The notes: generated from the sequence alone by a model not told the origin. Shown: positions 27,601 through 37,523, counted from the stretch's first letter. The stretch: DNA of 64,000 nucleotides from Apostichopus japonicus (GCF_037975245.1 NC_092568.1:42211631-42275630), one strand, 5' to 3'. Numbers and translations: made by a program.

Positions 27601-30600
27601 CTCCTGTGGGTCTTTGCTTTTGTAGGTGATTCTACGTCGCGGCCCACAATACCCGTCAGCCCCACTTTTCAAGGTTTTAAGCCCCGAATTTCTTCAGAAT
27701 TTGAAAATTCACATTTCTCGTGAATAAACTCACTTCAAAACATACCCATAATGTTGTACAAAATTTCATCTATAGACAACCAATATAGAAAAACTTCCTT
27801 CAACCCCTAACAGACCGGTCAAAATTGCACGAGTAGAGGGAAGTGTGATGCAGAATGTTGGTCAGAAATGTTCGAAAATTCAGACACAGTTAATTTATTG
27901 GTGTGCAAATATTAAAACCTCTTATAACGGCTATTATAAAACTTGGTTGAAGGAAATGAAAAAATAGCAGATATTTCCTTCAACCGAACACTACACACAT
28001 AGGCGTAGGAGGCGCGGCGGCAGTGGCGGAGCTAGGGGTATTGGTCAGGAGGGGCGAGAATGGTCTGTAGGGGCGCTTTCGACACTATCTAAGCGGAGCG
28101 CCACCACTGGTTGGCGCGTAGCGCACAGACAATTTTTGAGTAAAGATACTCCCTAGATCGCCGGAAATGATCCTTTCAGGGCCTGGCTAATTTGCAGATA
28201 AACGAAGAATAAGGTGTCATCGCCAAATTACACCAACAAAATGTGACAAATGTCAATAAGTAGATGAGAGCGCAATAAAAAAGTCAATAATCTAGAATAA
28301 GTAAAAAGTGGTAAAGAGCTGAAAAGGGCGCCAGCAGTCCATTTGAGTCCGTCAGGGGTGCATCCGCCCCCCTGACCGTATGGACGCTCCGCCACTGCGC
28401 GGCGGGGGTGCAGCCCCTAATTCGCCATTACTAATGAAAAAGAAACTTTTGACATAATTGGACCTCCATGCTTTTTATACATCTACATGAGACATGTCGT
28501 TGTTTACATTAGCATCCCGCGGCATACTGCGCAATTTTAACGGACCGTACGGTACATAATGGCATGCGATGTAATAACCGATGCTTGCTTATATGATATT
28601 GACATTGACACGTTGAACGCGCGCTAGGCGCGCGATAATTTTGGTTATTTTTTCAGGCAAGTCGGACAGTTTTGAGGATTTTCATCCTGGAACGCCATTT
28701 TCATGCTCACTGATATGATGTGATATCTGCTGTTTGCGTTACAAATTCGAACAGGCGCGTAGCGAGGAATTTGCCAATGGAGGGGCGAAGCCTGTAGGCA
28801 AATTATCTAAGCGTAGCGCCACCATAGGTTGGCGCGAAGCGTACAAGAAAATTTTGGCCGAAAATGCCTCCCAGATCGCTGGAAATGGCACTACCCAGGA
28901 CCATTTGTTAGCGCGAAGCGTACAAGCAAATTTTGGCCGAAAATGTCTCCCAGATCGGTGGAAATGACACTTCCCAGGCCTTGTAAGTTGCATCTAAGCA
29001 CTTTCTATTTTGAAATTACTTAGCGATATCATTTAAAAAAATGCTGAATGGGGGGGGGGGCGGTCGCCCCCATCCCAAAATGCGTCATGTTCCCCGACGA
29101 CACGGTCGAGTTCGAGACCAGCCACAGTTGGTTTCATAGCACAATTCTACACACGCGTTATGATAGACCATATATATAGTATATATAGGCTATATAGATC
29201 ATTAGTGAGAGAGGAAAATGGAAACGTCAAAAAATGGAGTTGTCGGTGTAAGGGGTAGGGTGAGGCACACTTTTACGAAATCATTGATCCGTCACTGGCT
29301 ACCCTTCAGCGCTGTAATGATGTCACTGTTCATCTTTCTCTTCCCGGTGTCTTCGCGTTTTTCTTTTACTCCCTCCTTTTCTCCTTTTTCTCTCTTTCTT
29401 CTTTTTCTTTTCCCTTCCTTCCTCTCCTCCTCCTCTTTTTCTCCTCATTTTTCCTTTTTCTTCCCTTTTTTTTTCTCTCCTCTTTTTCTTACCCGGGGGG
29501 CGCGCGCCCCCAACGCCCCCCCCCCTGGATACGCACCTGCTTAGATGCAACTTACAAGGCCTGGGAAGTGTCATTTCCAGCGATCTGGGAGGCATTTTCG
29601 GCCAAAATTTTTCTTCTACGCTTCGCGCCAACTCATGGTGGCGCTTCGCTTAGATAGTTTGCCTATAGGCTTCACCCCTCCCTTGGCAATTACTCGCTAC
29701 ACTCCTGTTCGAATTTGTAAAGCAAAGAGCAGATATAACATCATATCAGTGAGCATTGAAATGCATGTTCCACGATGAACAGCCTAAAAAACTGTCTATG
29801 TGTGTAGTCAAAGGCGTAGGAGCCCAATTGGATTTGGGGGCTGTAATGACTTGCCCGAAAAAAAGCCCAAATTTTTCGCGCGCAAAGCGCGCGTTCAACA
29901 TACCGATGCCAATATCATATAAGCAAGCATCGGTCATTACATTGCATGGCATAGTGTACCTTACGGTCCGTGAAAGTTGCACATTATACCGCCGGATGCA
30001 AATGTAAACAACCAAATGTTATGTAGATGGAGAAAAAGCATACAGATCCATTTATGTCAAAACTCTCTTTTACAGTAGTAATGTCGGCCAAGCTTAGACC
30101 TTTTATTTTAATTACCAAGGAGATCATTTTAAAGCTATTCATTGCTATTTATTTTTCTTTCAGTAGGTGCCCGAAAAAGTGGGAAAACTTTGGTTGCGGG
30201 GGGGGGGGGGGTGGGGCTGCAGCCCCCGCCTCCTACGGGACCTACGCCTATGTGTGTAGTGTTCGGTTTCGATATACCTGATATCGGAAATATCTGCTAT
30301 TTTTCGTTTCCTTCAACCAAGTTTTATAATAGCCATTATAAGAGGTTTTAATATTTCTACACCAATAAATTAACTGTGTCTGAATTTTAGAAAATTTCCT
30401 CACCAACATTCTTCATCATACTTTCCTCTACTCGTGCAATTTTGACCTGTCTGTTGGGGGTTCCAGGAGGTTTTTCTATATTGGTTGTCCATAGATTGAA
30501 TTTTGTGCAACATTATGGGTATGTTTTGAAGTGATTTTATTCACGAGAAATGTGAATTTTCAAATTCTCAACAAATAATGGGCTTAAAACCTTCAAAAGT

Positions 30601-32529
30601 GGGGCTTTCGGATATTGTGGGCCGTGACGTAGAATCACCTACAAAAGCAATGATCCATAGGACATGTAATGAGGTCGAACATGATGTGTGACTGGTGACA
30701 ATCTTCAAAAAGGTTATGGATGGAAAAAAACTTTTGGGAAATACTTGGTTATCAGGCAAAAGTGTACATCTGGTTGGTCATTTTCAAGCCCGATAAGTGC
30801 CATTTCCGGTGATCCGGGGGGTATCAAAACCAGAAATTTTCTTGTACGCTCCGCGCCAACTGATGGTGGCGCTCCGCTTAGATAGTAATTCGCGCCCCCC
30901 GGGCAGTGGCGGCGGAACCGGGGGGGCTTGGGGGGGCTCAGCCCCCCCAATAAAAAAGTTGAGGGGGCAAATGCATGATAAGCCCCCCCAATATTTACCA
31001 AGGCTCCGAAACGTGCATCTGCCCATTTTTCAATGCATACTTGTCGATCTGTCCGATGCACACGTATACTCTATAGGTGTAATAATTTTAGTAATTGCTG
31101 GGGGACCCTCGGCACGTGCCCTGGCTATAGACCACATTGTCACCCCAACCGCGTCTTCACGCCCCGTGAAAAGTGGAAGCAGTAAGTGTGAGTACCGGTA
31201 AGCGTAACACAACTTCGTCTTAAGCCAATGACTTGCCTCATTTCAGCCAGTTCTCCAACATCCCCTTACTTATTGGCGGAGCGTCCATATATACAGTCAG
31301 GGGCGGATGCCCCCCCCCCCCCTGACGGACTCAAATGGACTGCTGGCGCCCTTTTCAGCTTTTCACTACTTTTTACTTATTCGCGATTTTTGACTATTTT
31401 ATTGCGCTCTCATATACCTATTGACATTTGTCATATTCTGTTGGTGTAATTTTCCGACAAAATGGCGACGACACCTATTTATTCTCCGTTTATCTGCAAA
31501 TTAGCAAGGCCCCGGAAAGGGTCATTTCCTGCAATCTAGGGAGTATCTTTACTCAAAAATTTTCTGTACGCTCCGCGCCAACCTGTGGTGGCGCTCCGCT
31601 TAGATAGTGTCGAAAGCGCCCCTACAGGCCATTCTTCCCCTCCCTGACCAATACTCTAGCTCCGCCACTGCCCTTACTACACTCAAAAATATCTTTGCGA
31701 GTACACTACGAGTAATAGCTACTCTCTTAAAAAACCATCGAATATACAAATTACAATGTTTTTACAGACTTTTACGTGCAATCTGAGAAATTGCAGGCTT
31801 GAGACCCATATTTTAGGGCTAGGTATTCGCAGCATAAAACACTCGGAAAGTGCCGTTTCCGGCCATCTGGGGGTTTGAAAAAAACCCAAAATTTTCTTGT
31901 ACGCTCCGCGCCAACTGATGGTGGCGCTCCGCTTAGATAGTCTCCACACATTAGCCCCCCCAATAATTTTTCCGTTCCGCCGCGCCTGCCCCCGGGTTAG
32001 AAAATCCTGGATACGCGCCTGATAACTGCCTTTACCGTCCGTCAGTTTCTCTTTGTTTTCTTCAAAACTAAAAGTATTATCAATTTTGCGTTTAGACTTA
32101 ATTATAAGCCTAATTTATAATCTAAATATGCCTCAAAATGCCTCATTTGAAGTCTGAACTTTTGAAATGTTGTTCTGAGAGTTGGGAAGGACTCTCAAAC
32201 GCCCTTAATGGAAGTCGCATTCAACCAATCCACATCCACAATTTTCATACGTCCATAAAGGTTCATTCAGTCAGGAGATATTTCGAATTTAGCCTCCCAC
32301 CTTTGAAATCCTGGGTACGTCATTGCTCAATACCTCATCTGCTTGCCTACTCCACAGACAAATTATCTTTTCATTTCTTTTCTAGGACTGCTTCCTTGTT
32401 GTGAAACCTTGTTTAAGCCATGCGGTACACCTCTTACGCGAAAACCAGAATACTGTGCGAGCAACACACGCACGTATGGAAGAACACACTGTTTCTCAAA
32501 GCGATTCAGAGACACAACTGACCAGTTAA
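15618..32529 (+). CDS. Molybdopterin adenylyltransferase G-domain protein (MogA/gephyrin N-terminal type), complete
   Basis: Adenylates molybdopterin in molybdenum-cofactor synthesis. Coding exons: 15618-15672, 17000-17078, 21032-21089, 23371-23463 (4a) or its duplicate 23761-23853 (4b), 24631-24725, 25910-25976, 32386-32529 (stop TAA at 32527). With one exon 4 the phases join to 196 aa. Motifs in order: FGILKVSDRC (residues 14-23), VVPDE (55-59), [16 protein letters not shown] (80-95), [13 protein letters not shown] (115-127), [10 protein letters not shown] (139-148) and DCF...SHAVHLLR. The two family aspartates (in VPDE and RDVTP) are present. The length is close to bacterial MogA. The vertebrate gephyrin linker and E domain are absent because a stop follows the G domain, so it is either a stand-alone paralogue or a split pathway as in nematodes. 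Introns 2 and 6 are full of transposons. The start is the first ATG after an in-frame stop. Confidence 0.92.
17664..18015. mobile_element. 352-bp MITE (family F), 5-bp TSD, nested in D copy 3
   Basis: TIRs CAGGGGCGTCGGAGCC and CAAGGGCGTCGGAAGC (as read inward from each end), flanked by the direct repeat TAATT (17659-17663 and 18016-18020). It contains the shared hairpin module in inverted orientation at about 17888-17925. The 5-bp duplication links it to family A by insertion mechanism. Confidence 0.85.
18184..18588. mobile_element. 405-bp PIF/Harbinger-like MITE, TTA TSD
   Basis: Near-perfect terminal inverted repeats of about 36 bp (GGTCACACTACAGCGATATT core) flanked by TTA at 18181-18183 and 18589-18591. 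Comparison with the uninterrupted sequence in D copies 1 and 2 (about 19650 and 31805) confirms insertion into TTA. The 3-bp TWA duplication is typical of PIF/Harbinger. Confidence 0.88.
19471..20560 (+). mobile_element. DNA transposon family D, copy 1, 8-bp TSD
   Basis: Starts CAGGCGCGGCGGAACGG and ends with the complement of CAGTGGCGGCGGAACCGG. It has the perfect duplication GGAAATTC at 19463-19470 and 20561-20568. It contains a nested family E element (19787-20189). The same composite is present inverted at 30904-31988. Hairpin module at about 19520. Both lie in introns of the Moco gene (intron 3 does not begin until 21090, so this copy is in intron 2). Confidence 0.92.
19787..20189 (+). 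mobile_element. MITE family E, copy 1, 8-bp TSD, nested in D copy 1
   Basis: Left end CAGTGGCGGGGCTAGGGG; right end of the CCGCCACT(A/G) type; duplication AGTAAGGG at 19779-19786 and 20190-20197. It contains the hairpin module at about 19857. The same insertion with the same target duplication occurs in D copy 2. Confidence 0.88.
21664..22092. repeat. 143-bp unit in three near-identical tandem copies
   Basis: The unit starting ctaagggcaaagttatctg begins at 21664, 21807 and 21950, with no differences that I can see between copies. 143 is not a multiple of 3, and the 65-codon minus frame repeated in it is a by-product. It lies in Moco intron 3. High identity implies very recent amplification. 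Confidence 0.95.
22093..23267 (+). other. Moco intron 3, second part: no gene
   Basis: Contains G-rich runs at about 22255-22275 and 22520-22550 and short fragments resembling transposon ends (gagggg...cccctc). No bounded element or exon can be supported. Confidence 0.45.
23371..23463 (+). CDS. Moco G-domain gene exon 4, copy a
   Basis: 93 bp, phase 0 at both ends, 31 codons ending [16 protein letters not shown], the molybdopterin-binding TTGGTG segment and a family aspartate. Acceptor ctttaaacag, donor gtacat. It is identical to copy b at 23761. Confidence 0.93.
23761..23853 (+). CDS. Moco G-domain gene exon 4, copy b (duplicate)
   Basis: Identical to copy a with the same splice sites, 390 bases downstream. 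Because the exon is phase 0-0, including both copies would keep frame but repeat the TTGGTG segment (227 aa product), while using either one gives the normal 196-aa protein. Confidence 0.93.
24005..24250 (+). repeat. Dispersed repeat, copy 2
   Basis: Matches 12620-13030 from cacaaagagttcgag to gttgaagggatagtccaac, lacking about 185 bp present in copy 1. An upstream partial copy (23615-23650) forms the edge of the exon 4 duplication. Confidence 0.8.
24726..25909 (+). other. Moco intron 5, no gene
   Basis: Ordinary AT-rich intron with a C-run at about 25488-25502. Nothing further was recognised here or in the start of intron 6 (25977-26758). Confidence 0.5.
27333..29539 (+). mobile_element. 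Family A copy nested in the composite, 5-bp TSD
   Basis: CAGGCGCGTATCCAGG start and CTGGATACGCACCTG end, with CTTAG at 27328-27332 and 29540-29544. It contains the hairpin module at about 27380, 28805 and 28905, the pyrimidine tract at 29340-29490, and a family E insertion at 28021. Its frames in the low-complexity tract are not genes. Confidence 0.9.
28021..28397 (+). mobile_element. MITE family E, copy 2, 8-bp TSD with empty site in the window
   Basis: Starts CAGTGGCGGAGCTAGGGG and ends GGACGCTCCGCCACTG. Duplication CGCGGCGG at 28013-28020 and 28398-28405. The homologous sequence in the family A copy at 2182-2189 has this octamer once and no insert, which is a direct empty-site proof of the 8-bp duplication. 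Confidence 0.95.
30904..31988 (-). mobile_element. DNA transposon family D, copy 2, 8-bp TSD
   Basis: Inverted copy of 19471-20560. Duplication CCCCCGGG at 30896-30903 and 31989-31996, inserted into the terminal region of the outer family A element. It contains family E at 31271-31670 and the hairpin module at about 31891. D copies 1 and 2 form an inverted pair of about 1.09 kb, 10 kb apart. Confidence 0.93.
31271..31670 (-). mobile_element. MITE family E, copy 3, nested in D copy 2
   Basis: Flanked by CCCTTACT on both sides, the complement of the AGTAAGGG duplication around copy 1. Both D copies therefore descend from one D element that had already acquired E. Confidence 0.88.
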
Positions 32530-34599
32530 TGAGCATGTGTGGCTCTGCTGGAGTGGTGCGGGTGAGAGGGGAGGGGGGGGGGGGTGGAGGTGGAAGAAGA
32601 GGAAGGATGCAATGTTGTTGTTTTTACTATCCCGGAATTCCCAGCAAGCTGCAGTATTTTCTGATGTTTCACTCGTTAGTGATTTTCGAGCACAAAAATA
32701 CATGACAGAAAGCAAAACTATACTGTGAAATATCTTCTTTTACCAAACTCTTGGAGGTTATAAATACCCACCTCACAGCTCCTCGCCCCGTGCAATTAGC
32801 ACAAAAGTTCAAATTATCTGATATCTCTATGAGATATTCAGGGTAATACATGATGTCTATAACATGAGATTCCTTATAAGAAGACTTTACCAGAGAGAAT
32901 ACAATTAGAAAAGAGAAATATGAGAAACAACACAGTAGAGTATGACAAAACAATTTTTGAATCTGAGAGTTTATATCATCATCGGCTGTTTTCATTATAA
33001 AAAAAATATGTAGGCATTGCTTTGACAAAAGAAAAAAAAAAAAACTGCCATGTTGAAATATCGCCTCCTCACAAACCATTGTTTCTGATTAATTACCAGA
33101 AGAGATGTATAAACTGTTTGACATGTAGAAATGGAGACAATAATTACCAGAACTGATGAATTAACTGTTTGACATCTACAACATAGACATAAGTAATCAG
33201 AAACTCACTGCCGATATATGGTACAAAGTAATCTATAAGAAGTACTTCAGACTTGACAACCTATTGTTTTAGATAAAGTGGATACAAGTTACTCAGGGAG
33301 AGAGTTCTCCGGTACCTTCAGGTAAGTGTGGCAACCATTGCTGTTTGTAAACTGCATAGAGTTATTATATACATAGATGTCACCTGCATTATTGCCTCTA
33401 CAGCTTTATATTGTTCAAAAGTCCCAAATTACTTTCCTAGGAGAACTGATCAATCTAAGATATTGCCGGACTGGAATTTTTAACAAGAACAATAAGTTAC
33501 AAAGCTTCAAAGGTTGACAAAGTGTGATCATGGATGAACATTGTCTTACTTTCTTGTATATTTGTGAACAAATTTGGAGGCAACTACTGGAAAGGAGGGT
33601 ATTAATAAAAGCATAAGGACAGGGCGGGTGAATGGTGAGGTAAAGAAGGAGGTGGACTCCCTTGTACCTAGCAAGCTGGAGTTCCTTTGGACTGACAGAA
33701 ATCACCCCCTCTATGTCCACCTTGTGAGAAAAGTAATCTTGCACAGTGGTAGGCTCAGGCAGCCTTCTTCTGTTACCTAAACCCGCTAGCCTTTATCTTT
33801 CATTCCTTAGGCTAGTAAAATTCATAATATTAATTTTAAATGTTTCATTTTCTTTCTTGCCATTTCTGTACATCCTGCTGCTTTTTATGTTTTCGTTCTT
33901 TTTAGTTTCACTTCTCATTCTTTTGTGTTTTATTGACTTGCGATCACCGTTGTTTCCTTTTAATGATCAATAAAGTTTTTCTTATTCTTACAATACAGAC
34001 GGCCAGCTTAAACAATATGCAGATCCTCATCACAGTCAACTCAATGTAATATTGCAACACACTAATTGCACCATTAATTCTTGATAAAGCTCCTAGAGAT
34101 ATATAGAAGGATCGGTGCCCTGGCTGCGAGGCAAGCTTAATATCAATATCAGAACCTTTACTCTGATTCCAATTTCATTATTATCATGTAGGATATGCCT
34201 TCAAAAAGAATATGACCAAAAAATGCACATTTCTTAAAAAAACACAGTTCCATACCAAATGTCCAATTAAAAAACAAAATAAGATATCAGATATTAAGAG
34301 CATTGATTCAAACATATAATAGTATTAAGGAATAGAGTATAACAAAGATAAAATGGTAATTTCTACATGGCTTTTGAGAGACAGTTATCATACTAACATT
34401 TAGAGTTACTGCCATATGACAGAGACTGCCTCAAAGATTTTCTACCCCAACAAAAGGAAATTCAACAATATAAACCAATTGACTGGTGAATGTGTAACCA
34501 GTGCAGATAGATAACCAGAAAGCAAACAACCTTATTGATTACCACACTTTACAGTATACCAGAACACTTCATGTTAACTGTGCACCTGTTCAGTCCTTA
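32530..34599 (+). other. 3' flank of the Moco gene; putative 3' UTR
   Basis: A G-rich run at 32570-32590, then AT-rich sequence. An AATAAA at 33969-33974 is a possible polyadenylation signal on the plus strand. The longest minus frames here (32669-33079, 33415-33744) are low-complexity and show no domain. Confidence 0.4.
33969..33974 (+). terminator. Candidate poly(A) signal AATAAA
   Basis: AATAAA followed by a T-rich stretch. It is 1.4 kb past the Moco stop codon, so assignment to that gene is a guess; a repeat-borne signal is equally possible. Confidence 0.3.
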
Positions 34600-35115
34600 A
34601 AATGAATCCAGAGAGCAAGTGTGAAGTTCACCCCAGTTTCTCTTTTTGAGTTATCTTGTTTTTCAGGTTTTTAGACCTGCTGCCCTCAAATGACCTTTGA
34701 CCTATACAAAAATAAAAGGGCTCTTGGACGAGGATGAAGTTCCTCCAAACTTTAGTTTGTGAGTTATCATGTATATAAAGTTCAGTCTTCGATCTATATT
34801 GTCCTGTAACATCCACCAATTTCTATAGAGTTCTTGTACTCACCATTAGGAATCTACATAGCAAGTATGAAATTCATCCAAGCTTTACTTTGTGAGTTAT
34901 CATATTTACAAGGTTTTCAGTCTTTGATCTATACTGACCTCAAACGACCTTTCACCTCCACCAATTCAAATTGGGCTCTTCTACTCACCATGAAGAATCT
35001 AGATGAAATGTATGCACTTCATCCAAGCTTCACTTTTCACATTTACAAGGTTTTTAGTTTAACCATGTCTTTGGACTATCTTGACCTCAAATGACCTTTC
35101 ACCTCACGTGACCAT
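34600..35115 (+). repeat. Degenerate repeat of about 150 bp, 3-4 copies
   Basis: Recurring blocks: gaagttcatccaagctt, tgtgagttatcat, ttcagtctttgatctata, and tgacctttcacctcc, each spaced about 150 bp apart and diverged. The repeat carries several TGACCT half-sites. No coding potential is evident. Confidence 0.75.
34691..34703 (-). promoter_or_regulatory. Perfect DR1 nuclear-receptor half-site pair
   Basis: TGACCTTTGACCT is the complement of two AGGTCA hexamers spaced by one base, the consensus for RXR/HNF4/PPAR-type receptors. It is repeat-borne. Function is not shown by sequence. Confidence 0.4.
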
Positions 35116-36110
35116 ATGACCTCACACACCCACCCCACCACCATCTAACAGATTCCTGTTGCCTTTGGTAAAGAATAAAGAATGTGTGGAATACAGTCAC
35201 ATTTACAAGCTTTGGTAACCATGGAAGCAGTTTCTTTTTCTCTTTTTTATTTAATTACGATAAGTATTCAATAATTTAAGTTAACAATTTGGTAATAGGC
35301 CCCCATACATTAAAATATTAATCAATATGACTTTGAAGGAGGAAGGTGAGGAGCAGGGTGTCCACTACTGTTTATCTTAAGTTGTAGCTTCAAGGCTCAT
35401 TTAATATTACGTCTAGTACTGCTCTTGATAGTTATGTCAAACTGTAAAAGGTTAATAATCACAATAGATTTGACACATTTATAGTACACAAACAGCTACC
35501 ATTTACTTAAATGTCAATTAAAATAATATTTGAGTAGCAAAGATGAAAATAAAGTTGTTACACATTTAATGGAACATGTTTAAAATAAGTGAGTGATTAT
35601 ACTGGAACAGGCGTATGTAAAGGAGCCTCGGCATTCCATGCACAATGGAGCCAATGACTCATTACTCCACAGAGCACACAGTCCAAACAGAACAATGAGA
35701 TTTGCACAATTTGAACAATTTTAGTTGCATGTTTAAAAACATAGTGCCACCAAACAAAAGTGGTAAAATATAAAATATTTTATCCGCAACATCCTTACAA
35801 TTAGAAAAGGCCAAGGTTACACTGGTCAACTAAAGGCAAGCATTCATCCTGTCCCAAAAGTATTTCTCACTAAACATGGTTGCATTAATCTGTTGTTGGT
35901 TTGACTATTAAAACTATCCTTGATAGGAGACAAAAGTTGTACCTTTAATGTTAGAATACTGCATATAACTTGACAGTTGAAGATGCTGGTAAAGCAAAAA
36001 GGAACAGCTCAGGTATTTTACTGAGTGATTTCTAGGTATCATGTGGTGGGTAAAACTGTAAAAGTGTAAGATAGTTTTAACCAATTAATATTAACTAATC
36101 ATATATTACC
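35116..36110. other. Intergenic, nothing recognised
   Basis: AT-rich sequence between the tail-to-tail Moco and kinase genes, with no exon, RNA or bounded repeat that I can support. Confidence 0.5.
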
Positions 36111-36420
36111 GGTGCTGTGGCCAAGTGGATAAAGGCTGTGTCATTTGAAGCAATGAGGCTTAGCTACCAGGAAGTGCCTGGTTCGATACCCCGGTGGGTC
36201 ATTGTCAGGTGGGATTTTCAACCAAGAGCAATCTACAGTTTCCCATCTGAAATGACTTTCTAAATTGAGAAGATTCCAAATTTGAGTCAAAATGTTGAAT
36301 GTGAAGCCACCCGACGTGTAAGTTGTAATCCATAAGCCCTTGCGGGCTTCTCACACATTTGTGGTCGTCACTTAAGCTTCGTAAAAATAACTGCTGATTT
36401 TTATTGTTATTATAAATGTT
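36111..36420 (+). mobile_element. tRNA-derived SINE
   Basis: The head resembles a class II (Leu/Ser-like) tRNA gene: A-box TGGCCAAGTGG near 36117 and B-box GGTTCGATACC at 36180-36190, spaced as in a tRNA with a long variable arm. A tRNA-unrelated body follows, ending in AT-rich sequence. The tRNA part lacks a clean acceptor stem and is followed by unrelated sequence, so it is a SINE, not a tRNA gene. Its tail supplies a possible minus-strand AATAAA (36399-36404) for the kinase gene. Confidence 0.8.
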
Positions 36421-36866
36421 GTATCAAATTTTTATGATCTGTAACTTCTTATCCTTCCTCATTGTTCATTTTGGATCATTGTACTTGCTCAAGCGATTTA
36501 AGTGTGGCATTAAAATGTTTTTTTTTTATCTAAGCGTATTAATTGGTCATTTTATCTTGTGACCTGTTAAATACATTGAGCAACCTGTTAAGGTGAGATT
36601 CTGCACAGTGAAAGATTGTTATCACCTACATAAAAGAACTCCTGATTGTCATGGCAACCAATATGAATATATAATTTTCATCCGGACCTATTATGAGAAA
36701 GAGCATCAAAACTTCCAGAACAGATCTAAAAATATGGTCTAAGAGAAAATTTAAAAAGTTTAGACTATGTATCAAAGTAAAAGTACATCTAGAATCTTAA
36801 GCATGGAAGTCTGGGGGTAAGGCACTGACAACTTATAAGAGTCCATGGTTACTGTGCTATTTTCAT

Positions 36867-37523
36867 CTATAGTACTTGTTTTAATTTTGTAGCAACATCA
36901 GGTCGCAGAATCTCTGTTAAAAGTTCAATAAGATGCTGGTAAGATTTAAGTTTAGCCTGTTGGCATGCTGCCTTCAGGACTACATCTGTTGGAGATTTGC
37001 GCCTTTGATTACATGCTTGTTGAATCTTGTTAATCTTATCAGGTGTAAAGTCCAGCTTCCCTGCAAGGGCTTTCCAGTCATTACCAAGTTCACTTGCTAC
37101 ATCCAACACTCTTAATACTTCAAACACTTTAAGTTCATGAATTTCAAAAACCATCAGAGTTGATGAATCTGTTGCATCTAAACGCTCTGTTTCCGTCGGT
37201 TGCAGCCGGTTCTGTATAACGTTGACAACATCAGTTCTCTTCATTTTCGTTGCTATCTCTATCAATCTCTTGGGAGAAACATCTACACCTTTGTGAGAAG
37301 CTGCTTGCAAGACTGCCTTAGTAGGATCTCTTTCATTATTTTCAATTATATCAATTTCACCCACTTTAAAACCCAGTTCATCTGCTAATTTATGCCAATC
37401 GTTCCCATCAACACTTGGAGGATCAAGTTTATGCCCCAGTTGATTTAAGAAAATAATATCATTAACATTAATAGACTGAGATGAGATCTGTGGCAGGTCT
37501 TCATCACATATCACTGCTGTAAC
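36867..37523 (-). CDS. Kinase exon 7: two death domains and stop
   Basis: A single 657-bp exon, phase 0 at its start. Domain 1 includes NDWHKLADELGFKVGEIDII and domain 2 includes GNDWKALAGKLDFTPDKINKI. Both share the W..LA..L.F....I..I pattern typical of death domains, followed by a similar helix pattern (AVLQAASHKG / VVLKAACQQA). The repeat likely arose by internal duplication. Confidence 0.88.
   Translation of the reverse strand, partial: VTAVICDEDLPQISSQSINVNDIIFLNQLGHKLDPPSVDGNDWHKLADELGFKVGEIDIIENNERDPTKAVLQAASHKGVDVSPKRLIEIATKMKRTDVVNVIQNRLQPTETERLDATDSSTLMVFEIHELKVFEVLRVLDVASELGNDWKALAGKLDFTPDKINKIQQACNQRRKSPTDVVLKAACQQAKLKSYQHLIELLTEILRPDVATKLKQVL

Larger units (their letters stand above)
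26759..32021 (-). mobile_element. Composite of nested DNA transposons; outermost is a family A copy
   Basis: The outer element starts CAGGTGCGTATCCAGG and ends with the complement of CAGGCGCGTATCCAGG. It is flanked by the 5-bp duplication ATAAC (26754-26758 and 32022-32026), so it is an inverted family A copy of roughly 1.9 kb. It was enlarged to 5.3 kb by two insertions: another family A element (27333-29539) and a family D element (30904-31988), each of which carries a family E element. It fills most of Moco intron 6. Confidence 0.9.

Noticed and set aside
33574..33780. Small plus-strand frame followed by AATAAA
   Set aside because: Could be a terminal exon or LINE tail, but no conserved motif or splice acceptor links it to a gene.
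36111..36200. A functional tRNA gene
   Set aside because: A- and B-boxes are present but the acceptor stem does not pair well and the sequence continues into a SINE body.
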